From Caulobacterales bacterium (GTDB lineage: Bacteria > Pseudomonadota > Alphaproteobacteria > Caulobacterales > Caulobacteraceae), in the NCBI GenBank assembly GCA_947474395.1, contig CANJID010000014.1:1-60642 (forward strand): a stretch of DNA of 60,642 nt, written 5' to 3'. Both the position numbers and the translations under genes were made by a program. Positions 17,978 to 27,403 of this stretch are shown piece after piece (position 1 is the stretch's first letter; the number at the start of each line of letters is the position of its first letter). The notes beneath the pieces were generated by a model, which saw only the letters and a list, made by a program, of their open reading frames with translations, ran no database searches and was not told the origin of the DNA.

Positions 17978-19189
17978 TCACAGTGCGGCGCGGGCTTCCG
18001 TGGCGAGGCGTTCCAGCAGCATCTCGCGGGTGGGGGCGAAGTCTTCGCCGATCCACCATTGCTCAACGGCGGCCAGGGCCTTCCCCAGGGCGGGGCCCGG
18101 AGCGATTCCAAGGGCTTGGGCGTCCGCGCCGCCGACGGGCAGGCGGGGCGGGGACCAGCTCTTGGCGATGTCGAGGGCGGCGCGGCGGGGCCGGGCGTCG
18201 GCTTTCGGATGCTCCGCCCAGGCCAGGATGATGCGGTCGCGGACGGCCTGGGCGCCCAGGCGATAGATAGCCGCGCGGACGGCGGGTGATTCGAGGCCGG
18301 GCGCCTTGTCCGCCAGGGCCGCCTCCAGCCGTCCGGCCTGTGCGTTGGAAAGACGCAGGCGCGTGATCGCCGCCGCCATCGCCTCCGGGTTTCGCGCAAG
18401 GGCCGCCAGCCGCAGTTCCGGGTCGGCCTGTCCGAGGCCGATCAGGCTTTCAAGGCGGTCGAGGCGATCCATGCCGGTCAGGAGGACCGCCAGGATGCCG
18501 CTGTCCTGCATCAGCCGCAGGGACGGCATGGGGTCCTTGGCCGCCAGCAGCTTCAGGAACTCCTTGGACACCCGTTCCCCGGAAAGGCCGGCTAGCCCGT
18601 CCTTCAGCCTGGCGCAGGCGGCCAGGGCCACGGCGTCGGGTTCGCCCCGGCCGTACCAGGCCAGGAAGCGGAAGAAGCGCAAGGTCCGGAGGTAATCCTC
18701 TCGGATGCGGGTCTCGGCGTCGCCGACGAAGACGATCCGCCCCGCATGGGCGTCCGCGACCCCGCCGCCGGTGGGATCGTAGAGGCGTCCTTCCGGGTCC
18801 AGGTAGAGGGCGTTGAGGCGGAAATCCCGCCGCTGGGCGTCCTCGGCCCAGTCGGTGGTGAAGGCGACGACGGCGCGGCGCCCGTCGGTCTCCACGTCCC
18901 GGCGCAGGGTGGTGACCTCGAAGGGCCGGCGGCCGGAAATGGCGGTGACGGTGCCGTGCTCGATTCCGGTGGGGACGGCGCGCAGGTCCGCCGCCTCCAG
19001 GGCCGCGATCACGGCGGGGGGCGTCAGCGGGGTGGCGATGTCGATGTCCGCGACCGCACGTCCGACCAAGGTGTCGCGCACGCAGCCGCCGACAAACCGG
19101 GGCGAGCCGCCGGCGTTGGCCAGGGCGGTCATCACCGCCTTGGTGGCGGGGTCCTGCATCCAGGGCTGGGGTGGCAGGGCAGCGGTCAT
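17978..19189 (-). CDS. CCA tRNA nucleotidyltransferase / poly(A) polymerase family
   Basis: 403 residues from the ATG at 19189. Class II nucleotidyltransferase motifs in order are [12 protein letters not shown], the catalytic DIDIATP (DxD), [13 protein letters not shown] and [13 protein letters not shown]. In alphaproteobacteria this single gene is usually the CCA-adding enzyme, which repairs tRNA 3' ends; a poly(A) polymerase role cannot be excluded from sequence. Its ATG overlaps the stop of the DUF6111 gene by 4 bases, giving coupled translation. Confidence 0.92.
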   Translation of the reverse strand: MTAALPPQPWMQDPATKAVMTALANAGGSPRFVGGCVRDTLVGRAVADIDIATPLTPPAVIAALEAADLRAVPTGIEHGTVTAISGRRPFEVTTLRRDVETDGRRAVVAFTTDWAEDAQRRDFRLNALYLDPEGRLYDPTGGGVADAHAGRIVFVGDAETRIREDYLRTLRFFRFLAWYGRGEPDAVALAACARLKDGLAGLSGERVSKEFLKLLAAKDPMPSLRLMQDSGILAVLLTGMDRLDRLESLIGLGQADPELRLAALARNPEAMAAAITRLRLSNAQAGRLEAALADKAPGLESPAVRAAIYRLGAQAVRDRIILAWAEHPKADARPRRAALDIAKSWSPPRLPVGGADAQALGIAPGPALGKALAAVEQWWIGEDFAPTREMLLERLATEARAAL

Positions 19190-19449
19190 CGCCGCTCGAA
19201 GTGGCCGGGGACCACGGCGCCGCCGGGCTGGGCCTGGGCGGGGACATAGACCTCGCTGCGATTGTCGGTGTGGAACAGGACCCCGGCGACCAGGGAGAGG
19301 ACCACCAGGAGGCATCCGGCCGCCACCAGCCAGGCCCAGGGGGTCGAGCCCATAGGCCGGCCCGTCCGCTCGGCGACCTTGCGCCAGACGTAATAGGCCG
19401 CGAAGGGCAGGGCCAGGAGCAGGAGGCGGGAGATCAGGATCCGGAGCAC
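19186..19449 (-). CDS. DUF6111-type small membrane protein
   Basis: 87 residues with two membrane helices (LISRLLLLALPFAAYYVW and WAWLVAAGCLLVVLSLVAGVLF) and a short polar tail. Its size, the N-terminal MLRI..RLLLLALPF..Y and its position 5' of the CCA enzyme gene fit DUF6111 of alphaproteobacteria. The function is not known. It has a 4-base overlap with the downstream gene. Confidence 0.75.
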   Translation of the reverse strand: MLRILISRLLLLALPFAAYYVWRKVAERTGRPMGSTPWAWLVAAGCLLVVLSLVAGVLFHTDNRSEVYVPAQAQPGGAVVPGHFERR

Positions 19450-19499
19450 GGCGGCAGCATAGCTGGTCCCCCGCCGGCTCGACAGCTAGACTGTCGGCC

Positions 19500-20909
19500 A
19501 TGCTCGATGCGCTTTCCCCAGACGTTCTGGCGCGCCTGAAGGCCGCGGCCGGAGACGGCGGCTGGTCCGACGATCCGGCGCGGCTCGCTCCCAAGCTGGA
19601 GGAGTGGCGGGGCCGCTGGCGGGGGGAGAGCCCGCTGCTGCTCCTGCCCCGGTCGGTGGAAGATGTGGCCCGGCTGGTGAGCCTCTGCGCCGAGGCGGGC
19701 GTGGCGATCACCCCCCAGGGCGGCAACACAGGCCTGGTCGGCGGGCAGATCCCCGAGGGCGAGGTGCTGCTGTCGCTGGAGCGGATGCGGAAAGTCCGCG
19801 AGGTCTCGCCCCTCGACGACGTCATGGTGGTGGAAGCCGGCGTCACCCTGGTGGAAGCGCAGGAGGCGGCGGCCGAGGCCGGGCGCTTCTTCCCCCTGAG
19901 TTTGGCCTCCGAGGGCACGGCGACGGTCGGAGGGCTGGTCTCCACCAACGCCGGGGGCACGGCTGTGCTGCGCTACGGCGTCATGCGCGACCTGGTGCTG
20001 GGGATCGAGGCGGTGCTTCCGAACGGGGAGATTTTCCGGGGGCTGAAGCGCCTGCGCAAAGACAACACCGGCTATGACCTCAAGCAGCTCCTGATCGGCG
20101 CCGAGGGGACTTTAGGGGTGGTGACGGCGGCGGCGCTGAAGCTGTTCCCGGTGCTGCGGGACCGGGCGGTGGCCTTCGTGGGCCTGGCGTCGCCCGAGGC
20201 GGCGCTGAACCTGCTGGTCCAGGCCAAGGGCGAGAGCGGCGGGGCGGTCGAGGCCTTCGAGCTGATCGCGAGGCGGGGCATCGACCTCGTGGTCAAGAAC
20301 ATCCCCGGGACCCGCGAGCCCCTGGACGGCGTCCATCCCTGGTACGTGCTGATCGAGATCGCCAGTTCCGAGCCCGGCCATGCGACCGTGGCCATGGAGC
20401 GTTTGTTGGCCGGGGCGCTGGAGTCCGGACTGATCGCCGACGCGGCCCTGGCCCAGAACGAAGCCCAGGCCGCCGCCATGTGGGCGACCCGCGAGAACCA
20501 GTCGGCCTCCCAGAAGGCGGAAGGGACCACCTGGAAGCACGACATCGCCGTGCCGGTCTCGCTGGTCCCCCGCTTCATCGCCGAGGCGACGGCGGCGGTG
20601 CAGGCCTTCGCGCCGGAGGGCCGGGTGGTGGCCTTCGGGCACCTTGGCGACGGCAACATCCACTACGATGTGCTTCAGCCCGCCGGGACCGACGGCAGGG
20701 CGCATTCGGCCAAGCGCGACGAGGGCTCGAAGATCGTGCACGACATCGCCGCCTCGCTAGGCGGCTCGATCTCGGCCGAGCATGGCCTGGGGATCATGAA
20801 AACGGCCGAGGCGCTGCGCTACAAGACCGCCGCCGAGGTCCAGACCATGCAGGCCATCCGCGCGGCCCTCGACCCCAAGCGGATCATGAATCCGCGGGTG
20901 CTGTTCTAG
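19500..20909 (+). CDS. FAD-binding D-2-hydroxyacid dehydrogenase (D-2-hydroxyglutarate dehydrogenase type)
   Basis: 469 residues. An N-terminal PCMH-type FAD domain has the pyrophosphate loop TPQGGNTGLVGGQIP and ASEGTATVGGLVSTNAGG. The C-terminal FAD-oxidase domain carries the metal/substrate motif HLGDGNIHYDV and AEHGLGIMK. The motifs favour the D-2-hydroxyglutarate/D-lactate dehydrogenase group over glycolate oxidase GlcD, but the substrate cannot be fixed. It is convergent with lysC, 3 bases apart. Confidence 0.9.
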   Translation: MLDALSPDVLARLKAAAGDGGWSDDPARLAPKLEEWRGRWRGESPLLLLPRSVEDVARLVSLCAEAGVAITPQGGNTGLVGGQIPEGEVLLSLERMRKVREVSPLDDVMVVEAGVTLVEAQEAAAEAGRFFPLSLASEGTATVGGLVSTNAGGTAVLRYGVMRDLVLGIEAVLPNGEIFRGLKRLRKDNTGYDLKQLLIGAEGTLGVVTAAALKLFPVLRDRAVAFVGLASPEAALNLLVQAKGESGGAVEAFELIARRGIDLVVKNIPGTREPLDGVHPWYVLIEIASSEPGHATVAMERLLAGALESGLIADAALAQNEAQAAAMWATRENQSASQKAEGTTWKHDIAVPVSLVPRFIAEATAAVQAFAPEGRVVAFGHLGDGNIHYDVLQPAGTDGRAHSAKRDEGSKIVHDIAASLGGSISAEHGLGIMKTAEALRYKTAAEVQTMQAIRAALDPKRIMNPRVLF

Positions 20910-20912
20910 GGC

Positions 20913-22172
20913 TCAGACCTGATCCAGACCGTAGGCTCCGTGCAGGGCGCGCACGGCCAGTTCGGTGTAGGCGGCGTCGATCAGGACGCTGATCTTGATC
21001 TCCGAGGTCGAGATGGCCTGGATGTTGACGCCCTTGTCGGCCAGGGCGGTGAACATGCTCTGGGCCACGCCGACGTGGCTTCTCATGCCGATGCCGATCA
21101 CCGAGACCTTCGCCACCGCCTCGTCGAGGCGGACCTCCTCGAAGCCGAGTTCGTCCTTGAGGGCGTTCATCAGCTCGACGGCGCGGGCCGCGTCGCGGCG
21201 GCCCACGGTGAAGTCCATGTTGGCGATCTCGGCGTTGCGGGACCGCGACTGCACGATCATGTCGACGTTCACGCCGGCGTCGGCCAGGCGCGAGAAGATC
21301 GCCTTGGACACGCCCGGATGGTCCGGCAGCCCCAGAAGGGTGATGCGGGCCTCGTCACGGCTGTACGCCACGCCGCTCACGATGCGCTTTTCCACGATCT
21401 CCTCCTCGTCGCAGACGATGGTGCCGGTGTTGGCGGGGTCGGCTTCGCCGGGTTCGACGAAGCTGGAGAGCACGCGGACCGGTACGTGCTGGGCCATGGC
21501 GAGCTCGACCGAGCGGGTCTGCAGCACCTTGGCCCCGAGCGAGGCCATCTCCAGCATCTCCTCGTAGGAAATCTTGGGGATGCGCCGGGCGCGCTCCTCG
21601 ATACGCGGGTCGGTCGTATAGACCCCGTCCACGTCGGTGTAGATGTCGCAGCGGATCGCCTTCAGGGCGGCGGCCACCGCCACGGCGCTGGTGTCCGAGC
21701 CCCCGCGCCCAAGCGTTGTGATGCGCCCGTCGGAGGTCACGCCCTGGAAGCCGGCGATCACGGCCACCTGGCCGGAGTCCACCGCAGCCCCGAGGGCCTC
21801 GGCCGGGATGTCGTCGATGCGGGCGCGGCCGTGGGCGTCGTCGGAGATGATCGGGATCTGCCAGCCGAGCCAGGAGCGGGCGGGAACGCCCATGTTTCGC
21901 AGGGTCATCGCCAGGAGGCCGGCCGTGACCTGTTCGCCGGAGGCCACCACCACGTCGTATTCGTCGTCGGAGGGCGGCAGGCCGTCGGCCGCCGGGCCTG
22001 CCTGGTCGGTCCAGGCCACCAGCTCGTTGGTCTTGCCGGACATGGCCGAGACCACCACGGCGACCTTGTGGCCCGCGCGCACCTCGGCCGCCACCAGACG
22101 CCCAACGCGCCGGATCCGCTCGAGGTCGGCCACCGAAGTGCCGCCGAATTTCATCACCAGCCGCGAGGACAT
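20913..22172 (-). CDS. lysC: Aspartate kinase
   Basis: 419 residues. It phosphorylates aspartate as the first step to Lys, Thr, Met and diaminopimelate. The kinase start [15 protein letters not shown] and the catalytic [13 protein letters not shown] are present. Two C-terminal ACT domains (VDMIVQ and [18 protein letters not shown]) bind feedback inhibitors. The length is that of single-domain kinases, not fused to homoserine dehydrogenase. It is divergent from ubiG. Confidence 0.98.
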   Translation of the reverse strand: MSSRLVMKFGGTSVADLERIRRVGRLVAAEVRAGHKVAVVVSAMSGKTNELVAWTDQAGPAADGLPPSDDEYDVVVASGEQVTAGLLAMTLRNMGVPARSWLGWQIPIISDDAHGRARIDDIPAEALGAAVDSGQVAVIAGFQGVTSDGRITTLGRGGSDTSAVAVAAALKAIRCDIYTDVDGVYTTDPRIEERARRIPKISYEEMLEMASLGAKVLQTRSVELAMAQHVPVRVLSSFVEPGEADPANTGTIVCDEEEIVEKRIVSGVAYSRDEARITLLGLPDHPGVSKAIFSRLADAGVNVDMIVQSRSRNAEIANMDFTVGRRDAARAVELMNALKDELGFEEVRLDEAVAKVSVIGIGMRSHVGVAQSMFTALADKGVNIQAISTSEIKISVLIDAAYTELAVRALHGAYGLDQV

Positions 22173-22276
22173 GGGGCCCCTTGTACGCGCTCGATCGAAG
22201 AACGGGGGCTTCTAGCGGCGACGGGCCTCGGCCGCAATGCGTTCCAGACCAGAGCGAAAGGCGCTATGGCGGGCTC

Positions 22277-23029
22277 ATGAGCGATGTCCAGGCTGCGGGC
22301 CCCAGCGTCGACGCCGACGAGGTCGAGCGTTTCTCCCGGATCGCCGCCGAATGGTGGAGCCCGACGGGCAAGTTCGCGCCCCTGCACAAGTTCAATCCGG
22401 TGCGCCTGACCTTCATCCGCGAAAAGGCCCTGGCGCGGTTCGGCTCCGACCCGGCTGCCGTCGCCCCGTTCGAGGGGCTGCGGCTATTGGACATCGGCTG
22501 CGGCGGGGGACTGCTTTCCGAGCCGATGCGCCGGCTGGGGTTCTCGGTCACCGCCATCGACGCCTCGGAGCGCAACATCGGCACAGCGCGCACCCACGCC
22601 GCCGAGATGGGCCTGGAGATCGATTATCGCTGCGCCACCGCCGAGCAGCTCCTGGCCGAAGGGACCGAACCCTTCGACCTGATCCTCAACATGGAGGTGA
22701 TCGAGCACACGGCGACGCCGGGGCAGTACCTGCGCGACTGCACCAGCCTGATCGCGCCGGGCGGGATGATGATCGTCGCCACCCTGAACCGGACCCTGCG
22801 CGCCTTCGGCCTGGCGGTGGTGGGGGCGGAATATGTGCTGGGCTGGCTGCCGCGGGGCACCCACGATTGGCGGAAGTTCGTGACGCCCGAGGAGATCCGC
22901 GCCTTCCTTGAGGGCGCGCCGGTGACCGTGGAGGGTCCGGTGGGCGTCGCCTACAATCCGCTCAGCGGGCGCTGGTCGCAGTCCACCGACGCCGAGGTCA
23001 ACTACATGATGACCGTGGCCCGTCCGTGA
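22277..23029 (+). CDS. ubiG: Ubiquinone O-methyltransferase UbiG
   Basis: 250 residues from the ATG at 22277; upstream in-frame codons are not homologous. It carries out the two O-methylations in ubiquinone synthesis. The class I SAM-binding motif [14 protein letters not shown] is present, with the family start [20 protein letters not shown] and the terminal NYMMTVARP. In many genomes ubiG and lysC are divergent neighbours, as here. The stop overlaps the next start by 4 bases (GTGA). Confidence 0.97.
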   Translation: MSDVQAAGPSVDADEVERFSRIAAEWWSPTGKFAPLHKFNPVRLTFIREKALARFGSDPAAVAPFEGLRLLDIGCGGGLLSEPMRRLGFSVTAIDASERNIGTARTHAAEMGLEIDYRCATAEQLLAEGTEPFDLILNMEVIEHTATPGQYLRDCTSLIAPGGMMIVATLNRTLRAFGLAVVGAEYVLGWLPRGTHDWRKFVTPEEIRAFLEGAPVTVEGPVGVAYNPLSGRWSQSTDAEVNYMMTVARP

Positions 23030-23973
23030 GCGGTCTCAGCCGCCGCGGTTTCGGCCTGGCGCTGGCCGCCGCCCTGGCCTCGCCCGCCCTGGCCGGGGCG
23101 CCCGCCGGGACCCAGGTCTGGCGTGTCGGCCGGGTCAAGATCAGCCGCATCGAGGAATCGTCAGCGCCCTTCGGGATGCGCCCCGGGACCTTCATCCCCG
23201 ACGCCAAGCCGGAGACGGTGACGGGACTGGCCTGGCTGCGGCCAGATTTCGCGGACGAGACGGGGGCGGTGCCCTTCGCCACCAACGGCTATGTGGTGGA
23301 TACGGGCGCCCGGCGCATTCTGGTCGACGCGGGCTCCGGGGAGGGCAAGTCCAAGGCCACCGGACGCGCTTCCACCGCAACCTCGCACTTCATGCAGAAC
23401 CTCGCGGCCGCCGGCTATGCGCCCGAGACGATCGACACGGTGGTCTGCACCCATCTGCACGCCGACCACGTAGGCTGGTTCACCCACAAGGTGGACGGGG
23501 TGTGGAAGCCGACCTTCCCCAAGGCTCGCTACCGGGTCTCCAAGGGCGAGTTCGACTACTGGAAGGCCCAGACCGAGAACGCCAACGAGCGCCTGTCCTT
23601 CGTCGAGAACATCCAGCCGGTGGTGGACGCGGGCCTCTTGGAGACCGTCACCGCTACTTACGAGGCCGCGCCCGGCGTGCGGTTCGTCCCGACCCCCGGC
23701 CATACCCCCGGACACGTCAGCGTGCGGATCGCCTCGGCGGGCGCCGAAGCCCTGATCACTGGGGACTTCGTGCACTTCCCGGTGGAGTTCGCCCATCCGG
23801 ACTGGCGCTATCCGTCCGACTACGACCCCAGCCAGGCGACCCGCACGCGGCAGGCCGAATACGCGGCGCTGGCGGACGGGCGGGTGCTGGTGATCGGCAC
23901 CCATTTCCCCTATCCGACCGCCGGCCGCCTGGTGCGCGAGGGCGGCGGATACAGGTTCCAGGCCCAGCCATGA
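23026..23973 (+). CDS. Exported MBL-fold metallo-hydrolase
   Basis: 315 residues. The N-terminus [20 protein letters not shown] is a Tat-type signal peptide (twin Arg), so the protein is probably periplasmic. Metal-binding motifs of the metallo-beta-lactamase fold are complete: [10 protein letters not shown], the second-shell PGHTPGH, the ITGDFVHF aspartate and a late [10 protein letters not shown] histidine. It resembles lactonase-like hydrolases of unknown substrate. The GTG start overlaps the ubiG stop. Confidence 0.9.
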   Translation: MSGLSRRGFGLALAAALASPALAGAPAGTQVWRVGRVKISRIEESSAPFGMRPGTFIPDAKPETVTGLAWLRPDFADETGAVPFATNGYVVDTGARRILVDAGSGEGKSKATGRASTATSHFMQNLAAAGYAPETIDTVVCTHLHADHVGWFTHKVDGVWKPTFPKARYRVSKGEFDYWKAQTENANERLSFVENIQPVVDAGLLETVTATYEAAPGVRFVPTPGHTPGHVSVRIASAGAEALITGDFVHFPVEFAHPDWRYPSDYDPSQATRTRQAEYAALADGRVLVIGTHFPYPTAGRLVREGGGYRFQAQP

Positions 23974-24770
23974 GCTCGCTCAACGCCTTCGTCCATGCGC
24001 TCCGCGCCTACAACCGCAACCGCCGCGCCCACAAGGAGGAGCCGGAGGTCCCTTACCTTCGCTACGTCCTCGCCGCCGACGACGTCTGCCTGCACGTGGG
24101 CGCCAGCGACGGGCGCCACTCCTACACCATGGCCCGCGACGCCCCCCGGGCCCGCATCCACGCCTTCGAGCCCTCGCGCTTCACCTTCGGGGTGCTGCAG
24201 CGGGTGATGCGCTGGCACGGGCTCTCGGACCGGGTGACCGCCGTCAACGCCGCCGCCGGCGATGCGCCGGGCGAGCTGATGCTGGTGACGCCCCGCAAGA
24301 CCTCGGGCCGAATGGGCCGGGCGCTGGCCTTCACCGCCGCCGCAGCCCCGGAGGGCCAGGCGCGCCCCGACATCGACACCGCCGGCGTGGCCGTGCAGCC
24401 GACCCCGGTGATCGTTCTCGACGACTGGTGCGCGGCGCATGGGGTCGGGCGCGTCGACTTCATCCGCATGGACATCGAGGGCTCGGAGGCCGCCGCCCTG
24501 AAGGGCGCGCTTGGGATCATCGAGCGGGACCATCCCAACGCCCTGGTGGAGATACACCCCGCCATGCTGAAGGCCCGCTTCGGCGCCGATGCGCAAGGCG
24601 TGGTCGACCTCTTCCTTACACGCGGCTACCGCATGTTCGAGCTGGAGGGCGACCAACTGGTCGAGCGGCGCGACGCTCGTCCCGACCTGCCGTGGAAGGA
24701 CTACTTCTTCCTACACCCCTCGCGCCTGGATCGCCTGCCCGAGGGCCCGTTCAAGACCCTCATGGCTTAG
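23970..24770 (+). CDS. FkbM family SAM-dependent methyltransferase
   Basis: 266 residues from the ATG at 23970, which overlaps the MBL gene stop by 4 bases. The SAM-binding motif is CLHVGASDGRHSYTMA, followed by IHAFEPSRFTFGVL. The FkbM signature FIRMDIEGSEAAALKGA and the C-terminal region complete the domain. FkbM enzymes methylate hydroxyls of polyketides or sugars; the substrate here is unknown. It is the third gene of a ubiG-MBL-FkbM transcription unit and overlaps the opposing ligase gene by 4 bases at the end. Confidence 0.88.
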   Translation: MSSLNAFVHALRAYNRNRRAHKEEPEVPYLRYVLAADDVCLHVGASDGRHSYTMARDAPRARIHAFEPSRFTFGVLQRVMRWHGLSDRVTAVNAAAGDAPGELMLVTPRKTSGRMGRALAFTAAAAPEGQARPDIDTAGVAVQPTPVIVLDDWCAAHGVGRVDFIRMDIEGSEAAALKGALGIIERDHPNALVEIHPAMLKARFGADAQGVVDLFLTRGYRMFELEGDQLVERRDARPDLPWKDYFFLHPSRLDRLPEGPFKTLMA

Positions 24771-26281
24771 GTGTACAGGCCCTTGTGCTCTTCCCTCAGG
24801 GCCGCCTTCTGCACCTTGCCCATGGTGTTGCGGGGTAGGTCGTCGACGAAGATGACGCGCTTGGGCCGCTTGTAGCCGGCGAGGCGGTCGGTCAGGGCCG
24901 CCAGCACCTGGGCCTCCGTCAGGGCGGCGCCCTTCTTGAGGGAGACCACGGCCGTGACGCCCTCGCCGAAGTCGGGATGCGGCACGCCGATGACGGCGGA
25001 TTCGACTACGCCGGGCAGAGCGTCGATCTCGTCCTCGACCTCCTTCGGATAGACGTTGAAGCCCCCCGAGATCACCAGGTCCTTGCCCCGGCCGAGAATC
25101 GAGAAATAGCCCCGCTCATCGACCATCCCGAGGTCGCCGGTGATGAACCAGCCCCCCTCGCGGAACTCGGCGGCGGTCTTCTCGGGCATGCGCCAGTAGC
25201 CCTTGAAGACGTTGGGGCCCCGAATCTCGATCATGCCGATCTCACCGGTCGCGAGCGGCCTGCCGGTCTCCGGATCGGTGATGCGCCCCTCGACGCCGGG
25301 CAGGGGCATGCCCACGGTCCCCGCCCGCCGGTCCCCCTCGTAGGGGTTGGAGATGTTCATATTGGTCTCGGTCATGCCGTAGCGCTCGAGGATGGCGTGG
25401 CCGGTGCGGGCCTCCCATTCGCGGTGCGTTTCGGCGAGAAGCGGCGCCGAGCCGGAGACGAAGAGGCGCATGTGGGCGGTCAGGGCCCTGTCCAGGCGGG
25501 GGTCCTGGAGGAGGCGCGTGTAGAAGGTCGGCACCCCCATCATGGTGGTCGCGCTCGGCATCAGGCGCACGATCTCGTCGGCGTCGAGCCGGGGCATGAA
25601 GATCATCGACGCGCCCGTGATCAGGGTCACGTTGGTGGCCACGAACAGGCCGTGGGTGTGGAAGATAGGCAGGGCGTGGAGCAGGACGTCGTCCCCGCTC
25701 CAGCGCCAGGCGTCCTTCAGGGCCAGGGCGTTGGAGGCGAGGTTGTCGTGGGTGAGCATCGCCCCCTTCGACCGCCCGGTGGTGCCCGAGGTGTAGAGGA
25801 TGGCGGCGAGGTCGTCCCCCGCGCGGTCCAGGTCCGCGAAGTCGGCGCCCATCCCCGTCGCCCGGTCGGCCAGGGAGCCGCGCCCGCTGGCGTCCATGGT
25901 CTCGGTGTGGGCGACGCCCAGCTTCCCCGCCAGGGCGGAAACGGCTTCGTATCTGGCCGGGTCGCAGACCATCACCCTCGGCTCGGAATCGGCGAGGAAA
26001 TAGTCCAGCTCGGCCAGGGTGTAGGCCGGGTTGATCGGCAGGTAGGCCGCCCCGGCGCGCAGGCACGCGAGGTAGAGCAGGATCGCCTCGGTGCTCTTCT
26101 CCACCTGGGTCGCCACCCGGTCGCCGGGAACGACGCCGAGGCCGACCAGGGCGTGGGCCAGGCGCGCCGAGCCGGCCAGCATGTCGCCGTAGGTGAGGCT
26201 CGTCCCGTCAGGGAAGTGGATGAAGGGCCTGGCCGGGTCGGGGGCCAGGCTGCGGAACAGGGTGAAGAGGTTGGCCGACAT
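24767..26281 (-). CDS. Malonyl-CoA synthetase-like acyl-CoA ligase (MatB type)
   Basis: 504 residues from the ATG at 26281, with AAGG about 9 bases upstream (an in-frame GTG at 26290 is possible). This ANL-superfamily enzyme activates a carboxylate as AMP then CoA ester. The P-loop is ILYTSGTTGRSKGAMLTH, A5 is RYGMTETNMN, A7 is FITGDLG and the A10 lysine is NTMGKVQK. The segment LPIFHTHGLFVATN and overall size suit malonate-CoA ligase MatB; other short acids are possible. No malonate transport genes are nearby. Confidence 0.85.
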   Translation of the reverse strand: MSANLFTLFRSLAPDPARPFIHFPDGTSLTYGDMLAGSARLAHALVGLGVVPGDRVATQVEKSTEAILLYLACLRAGAAYLPINPAYTLAELDYFLADSEPRVMVCDPARYEAVSALAGKLGVAHTETMDASGRGSLADRATGMGADFADLDRAGDDLAAILYTSGTTGRSKGAMLTHDNLASNALALKDAWRWSGDDVLLHALPIFHTHGLFVATNVTLITGASMIFMPRLDADEIVRLMPSATTMMGVPTFYTRLLQDPRLDRALTAHMRLFVSGSAPLLAETHREWEARTGHAILERYGMTETNMNISNPYEGDRRAGTVGMPLPGVEGRITDPETGRPLATGEIGMIEIRGPNVFKGYWRMPEKTAAEFREGGWFITGDLGMVDERGYFSILGRGKDLVISGGFNVYPKEVEDEIDALPGVVESAVIGVPHPDFGEGVTAVVSLKKGAALTEAQVLAALTDRLAGYKRPKRVIFVDDLPRNTMGKVQKAALREEHKGLYT

Positions 26282-26406
26282 GGCTTGCACCTTCGCCGGG
26301 CGGGCGCGCCGGTCAAGTCGCCTTCGCGGCGCTTTGCCTGGGCCGGGCCTGCGAGAACCGGTAACCTTCCCGCTCGTTTAGTTGAGGCAGTGGCGGAGTA
26401 TCGACC

Positions 26407-27123
26407 ATGAAGGCCATCCTCGCCGGCGCGGCCATTGCCGCCGCCCTCGCCTCGTCAGGGGCCGCCCAGCCGGCCCGCAGCAGCATTACCTTTTTCGACG
26501 GGCCCAACTACCAGGGCGCTTCGGCCACCTTCTTCGGAGACGTGGCGGACCTCGCCACCGCCCGTTTCGACCATCGCGCCCGCAGCGTCCGCGTTTCGGG
26601 GACCTGGCTGGTCTGCGAGGGCGCGGCCTTCCGCAACCGTTGCGTGACCCTGTCGGCCTCGGTCGCCGACCTCGGCGCCTACGACCTGATCCAGCGGATC
26701 GTCTCGGCGCGGCAGACCAACGGCAGCTTCACGCCTCCTCCTCCTCCTCCTCCGCCGCCGCCCCCGGAGCCGCTCCCGCCGCCCCCGCCGCCGGAGCCGT
26801 CCCTGCCGCCGGCGCCGCCGGAACCGCCCGTGCCGTACTCCTCGCCCGACCGCCGGGTGGACGAAGGCGTCATTCCGCCCGCCGCCCGCCTGCGGGACGA
26901 GGCGGGGATCGTGGGGATCAACACGGTGTTCTTTCCCCTGCCGACGCGGGGTGGGCTGGACATAGCCGCCGCCGGGGGACGGGCCGCGGACGCCTTCTGC
27001 CGGGCCCAGGGCCTGGGGACCGCCGCCTATTACGATTCCGAGGTGGCGCCGGAAGCGGTTGATGCGAACGGGCGAGTGATGCGCAACGTCGCGGCTCTGC
27101 GCGATGTGCTATGCCGCAGATAG
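26407..27123 (+). CDS. Secreted beta/gamma-crystallin-like protein with a proline hinge
   Basis: 238 residues. A signal peptide (MKAILAGAAIAAALASSGAA) leads into one beta/gamma-crystallin-like domain at about 24-85 (ITFFDGPNYQGASATFF, Greek-key motif, with VRVSGTWLVCEG). A run of 11 prolines and further Pro-Glu stretches (about 108-142) form a stiff hinge, encoded partly by CTC/CCG triplet repeats. The C-terminal ~90 residues, with two cysteines (DAFCRAQG, DVLCRR), are uncharacterised. Crystallin domains often bind calcium; the usual sites were not confirmed here. Confidence 0.8.
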   Translation: MKAILAGAAIAAALASSGAAQPARSSITFFDGPNYQGASATFFGDVADLATARFDHRARSVRVSGTWLVCEGAAFRNRCVTLSASVADLGAYDLIQRIVSARQTNGSFTPPPPPPPPPPPEPLPPPPPPEPSLPPAPPEPPVPYSSPDRRVDEGVIPPAARLRDEAGIVGINTVFFPLPTRGGLDIAAAGGRAADAFCRAQGLGTAAYYDSEVAPEAVDANGRVMRNVAALRDVLCRR

Positions 27124-27170
27124 AGCGCGTCAGGTGAAAGTGTGAGCGGTTTCGCCGCTCGACCGCGCTC
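27123..27170 (+). repeat. Palindromic repeat family B, copy 1
   Basis: 48 bases bounded by the inverted repeat GAGCGCG...CGCGCTC. The core is AGGTGAAAGTGTGAGCGG followed by TTTCGCCGCTCGA, where CGAAA-like and TTTCG segments pair. It begins at the last base of the preceding stop codon. The reverse complement of this unit recurs at 58985-59032 with about 85-90% identity by eye. Confidence 0.8.
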
Positions 27171-27253
27171 CAATGCTTGCAGGAGAGCCCTTTCACACGG
27201 GCGAGATGATTCCTCTGGCCCTAAAGGGCTCTGCGAAGCCGGTTTCGGCGTCG

Positions 27254-27268
27254 TTAACCAAGTCTTAA
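27254..27268 (+). promoter_or_regulatory. Perfect CtrA binding box upstream of the TipN-like gene
   Basis: TTAA-CCAAGTC-TTAA matches the CtrA consensus TTAA-N7-TTAA exactly. It lies 136 bases upstream of the gene start. GANTC sites for CcrM methylation flank it at 27208-27212 and 27290-27294. Binding is inferred, not shown. Confidence 0.65.
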
Positions 27269-27403
27269 GCTCTACTTCGCCTGTCGCGCGATTCGCCGCC
27301 TTGCAAGTATCGGCGTGGGCTGTAGATTTTCGGCCGTCGCGAAGTTCGGGCGGGGCTTCGCGGCGCATCTTTCCAGCGCCAGTTTTTTCGGACCGGGTTG
27401 GGC

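Noticed and set aside
17914-18399. N-terminal extension of the prs frame
   Set aside because: The open frame continues upstream only by chance. It overlaps the CCA enzyme gene, and the true Prs start [10 protein letters not shown] is clear.
19190-19960. N-terminal extension of the CCA enzyme frame
   Set aside because: It would overlap DUF6111 and the opposite dehydrogenase gene. Homology starts after the ATG at 19189, which has the ATGA overlap.
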